64,000 bases of DNA from Arthrobacter rhizophilus (GTDB taxonomy: Bacteria > Actinomycetota > Actinomycetes > Actinomycetales > Micrococcaceae), in the NCBI RefSeq assembly GCF_026241105.1, contig NZ_JAPFFT010000011.1, forward strand, positions 1-64,000, in the 5' to 3' direction. Within the stretch, counting starts at the first letter, position 1, and the number at the start of each line of letters is the position of its first letter. The position numbers and the translations under genes were made by a program. The notes under the pieces were generated by a model, which was not told the DNA's origin, ran no database searches, and saw nothing but the letters and a program-made list of their open reading frames with translations. Below are positions 62,150 through 64,000 of this stretch, piece after piece.

Positions 62150-63619
62150 ATGAAACGCACCATTCCCGTCTGGTTGGCCATTGTGGCCGCCTCCCTGCCT
62201 GTCTTCATGGCCACACTGGACAACCTTGTGGTCACCAATGCCCTGCCCGTGATGCACAAGGCCCTTGGCGCGAGCGTCGAGGAACTGCAGTGGATCGTCA
62301 ATGCCTACTCTCTCAGCTTCGCGGCATTCATGCTTTTAGCTGTCGGCCTGGGGGACCGCTTCGGCCGGCGCCACGTTTTCATCGCCGGCTTGGCCATCTT
62401 CACCCTGGCTTCGGCGGCAGCAGCCGTCAGCACGGAACCGTGGCAGCTCATCGGCGCCCGCGCAGTCCAAGGCGTTGGTTCCGCGGCCCTCATGCCGCTT
62501 TCGCTCACCCTTCTGGTGGGCTCGGTCAGCGACAAGCTGCGTCCGCTCGCCATCGGCATCTGGGGCGGCGTATCCGGCCTGGGTGTGGCCCTGGGTCCAT
62601 TGATCGGCGGCGCCGTGGTTGAAGGCTGGAGCTGGGAAGCGATCTTCTGGCTCAATGTGCCCATCGGAATCCTGTCGATTCCTCTAGCGCTCTTCGCCCT
62701 GCCGAATAGCTTCGGCGCCCGCGTTCGCGCCGACGTCGTAGGCCTTCTTCTCTCCGGACTGGGTCTCCTTGCGCTCGTGTTCGGCATTGTCCGCGGGAAC
62801 GACGCCGGCTGGTCCAGTGCCGAAATGCTCGGCGCCTTGATCGGTGGTGGCGTCCTGCTGCTTGCCTTCGTGCTGTGGGAATCCCGTGTCGCAGCGCCGC
62901 TGCTTCCGCTCAGGCTCTTCCGCGACCGCAGCTTCACAGTGGCCAACCTCATCGGCCTGACCTTCAGCTTCGGGATCTTCGGGTCTGTCTTCATCCTCAT
63001 CCAGTTCCTGCAAGTGGTGCAGGGTCACGGACCTCTCGCGGCCGGCGTCATGACCATGCCCTGGACCCTGGCGCCCATGTTTGTGGCACCGCTCGCAGGC
63101 CTGTTGGCACCGCGGCTCGGCACCAAGACGCTTATGGTCACAGGCCTCGCCTTGCTCACGGCGGGCATGTTCTGGCTGGCCGGAGTTCTTTCTGCGACCG
63201 TCCCGTATGAAACCCTGGTGCCCGGCTTCATTGCGGCGGGAATCGGCATGGGCCTGGTTTTCGCCCCGATGTCGACGGCGGTGCTCGCCAACATGCGCGC
63301 CGAGGACCACGCGAAGGCGAGCGGCACCAACTCCACGCTCCGGGAGATCGGTGTGGCCCTCGGTGTGGCCGTTCTGACGGCGGTCTTCACCGGAGCTGGC
63401 GGCAAACTCACCCCCACGGGCTACGTGGATGCAGCAATTCCCGCCATCTATGTTGGTGCGTCCGTGCTGGTCCTTGCCACCTTGGTGGCGTGGCTTCTTC
63501 CGTCCCGCACTCGCGCCGGTAGCCTGGCCGAGCAACTCGCCCCAAGCCAGGCGGAAACCGCAGCCGGCGTGGGCACCCGGGGGAGCGCCGCCGTCGAGCC
63601 TTCCCTTCAAACGGTCTAG
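62150..63619 (+). CDS. MFS drug:H+ antiporter, DHA2 (EmrB/QacA) type
   Basis: This 489-residue transporter has about 14 membrane segments. Motif D1 is MATLDNLVVTNALPVM at the first helix, the motif A loop is GDRFGRRHVF, and motif C is in GVSGLGVALGPLIGG. The last 30 residues form a hydrophilic tail. It is controlled by the divergent TetR gene. The substrate is unknown. Confidence 0.94.
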   Translation: MKRTIPVWLAIVAASLPVFMATLDNLVVTNALPVMHKALGASVEELQWIVNAYSLSFAAFMLLAVGLGDRFGRRHVFIAGLAIFTLASAAAAVSTEPWQLIGARAVQGVGSAALMPLSLTLLVGSVSDKLRPLAIGIWGGVSGLGVALGPLIGGAVVEGWSWEAIFWLNVPIGILSIPLALFALPNSFGARVRADVVGLLLSGLGLLALVFGIVRGNDAGWSSAEMLGALIGGGVLLLAFVLWESRVAAPLLPLRLFRDRSFTVANLIGLTFSFGIFGSVFILIQFLQVVQGHGPLAAGVMTMPWTLAPMFVAPLAGLLAPRLGTKTLMVTGLALLTAGMFWLAGVLSATVPYETLVPGFIAAGIGMGLVFAPMSTAVLANMRAEDHAKASGTNSTLREIGVALGVAVLTAVFTGAGGKLTPTGYVDAAIPAIYVGASVLVLATLVAWLLPSRTRAGSLAEQLAPSQAETAAGVGTRGSAAVEPSLQTV

Positions 63620-63639
63620 CCAACGCCCCGCTAATTCGC

Positions 63640-63705
63640 GGGTGTGGGGCGGGGGGGGGGGGGGGGGGCGCGCCGCCCCCCCCCCCCCCCCCCCGGCCCA
63701 CACCC
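63640..63705. terminator. Extreme G/C palindrome after the MFS gene
   Basis: GGGTGTGGG (63640-63648) pairs with CCCACACCC (63697-63705). Between them lie 18 G (63651-63668), CGCGCCG and 19 C (63676-63694), giving a nearly perfect 66-bp palindrome 21 bp after the stop. A terminator hairpin is natural here, but homopolymers of this length are hard to sequence, so the run lengths are doubtful. Confidence 0.6.
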
Positions 63706-63781
63706 ACGGTCTCGGCGTTGCCGCGGAGCCGGAGCGATTGCCCTCTACCAGTTTTCCGGCTCCGCCGATAGCCTTTGGCAC

Positions 63782-64000
63782 ATGGACTGGAAACTCGAAC
63801 TTGTGTTTGTCCCTGTGTCCGATGTGGACCGCGCCAAGGATTTCTACGTCAACAAGGTGGGCTTCAATGCCGACTACGACGAGCGGCCCATGGACGGCAT
63901 CCGCTTTGTCCAGCTGACTCCGCCAGGCTCGGCCTGCTCCATCTGCATCGGCGAGGGCCTCAACGATGCCCCTCCCGGCACTGCTCCCAGCCTGCAGATG
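63782..64000 (+). CDS. VOC-family (glyoxalase-like) protein, cut by the window end
   Basis: The first 73 residues begin MDWKLELVFVPVSDVDRAKD, and FYVNKVGFNADYDE follows, typical of the first beta-alpha-beta unit of VOC proteins (glyoxalase/bleomycin-resistance fold). The C-terminus is beyond the window. It is a different sequence from the VOC gene at 59534. Confidence 0.85.
   Translation, partial: MDWKLELVFVPVSDVDRAKDFYVNKVGFNADYDERPMDGIRFVQLTPPGSACSICIGEGLNDAPPGTAPSLQM

Noticed and set aside
1..64000. CRISPR array, rRNA genes or a replication origin
   Set aside because: No regularly spaced 20-40 bp repeats, no rRNA-like sequence and no cluster of DnaA-box-like sites was seen on reading the window.

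Overview
The window is a high-GC chromosome segment from an actinobacterium. The best fit is an Arthrobacter-like member of the Micrococcaceae: the YczR/YczE pair, the Lhr-Nei pair, YcnI, a DUF4232 lipoprotein, an LhaI-free RhaI/RhaD-fusion rhamnose operon and many GTG starts and ATGA overlaps are all typical of that group. The taxon is an inference from gene content only.

Layout. 0-16 kb is ordinary chromosome: a MocR regulator with its divergent membrane partner, a DNA repair pair (lhr, nei), a copper-type envelope locus (ycnI plus a His-rich membrane protein), a DUF3800 protein, a cation/proton antiporter, and a sulfite-oxidase-like enzyme divergent from an exported HNH nuclease. 16-29.6 kb is a catabolic cluster. 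A long minus-strand operon encodes an ABC importer of the branched-chain amino acid type (with fused permease-ATPase), a YtcJ-type amidohydrolase and two SDRs. A MoaF-like protein, a GMC oxidoreductase, an AraC regulator and an aldehyde dehydrogenase complete it. Four promoters in this cluster carry the same two-half-site element with half-sites exactly 21 bp apart, which I read as the AraC regulon. This is the strongest new observation in the window. 29.8-36.3 kb is a MarR regulator and an L-rhamnose catabolic operon (rhaI-rhaD fusion-rhaB-lacI type regulator) with matching operators. 36.3-45.1 kb is a minus-strand molybdenum hydroxylase operon (moaA-coxD-coxE-xdhC-coxS-coxL-coxM-coxG). Its large subunit carries AYRGAGR, the form II signature, so CO oxidation should not be assumed.

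45.2-56.3 kb is an accessory island of lower GC ending at a tRNA-Ser(CGA). It holds a second DUF3800 protein, a DUF2087 protein, a stand-alone FtsI-like penicillin-binding protein, a frameshifted lipoprotein, a secreted protein of unknown function, a small operon encoding a TPR/PD-(D/E)XK protein, a three-helix membrane protein and a 50-residue peptide, an intact IS3-family element, and an integrase that this element has split. The integrase reading frame can be restored exactly by removing the element and one copy of its 4-bp target duplication.

56.5-64 kb is chromosome again: an MDR-family dehydrogenase with a QueD-like protein, an AlkZ-like winged-helix protein, acylphosphatase, VOC proteins, tadA divergent from upp, and a TetR/MFS efflux pair with two matched operators. 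A run of 18 G and a run of 19 C in one palindrome near the right end, and two single-base frameshifts at short homopolymers in the island, mean that local sequence accuracy should be checked. The gene at the right edge is cut by the window end.
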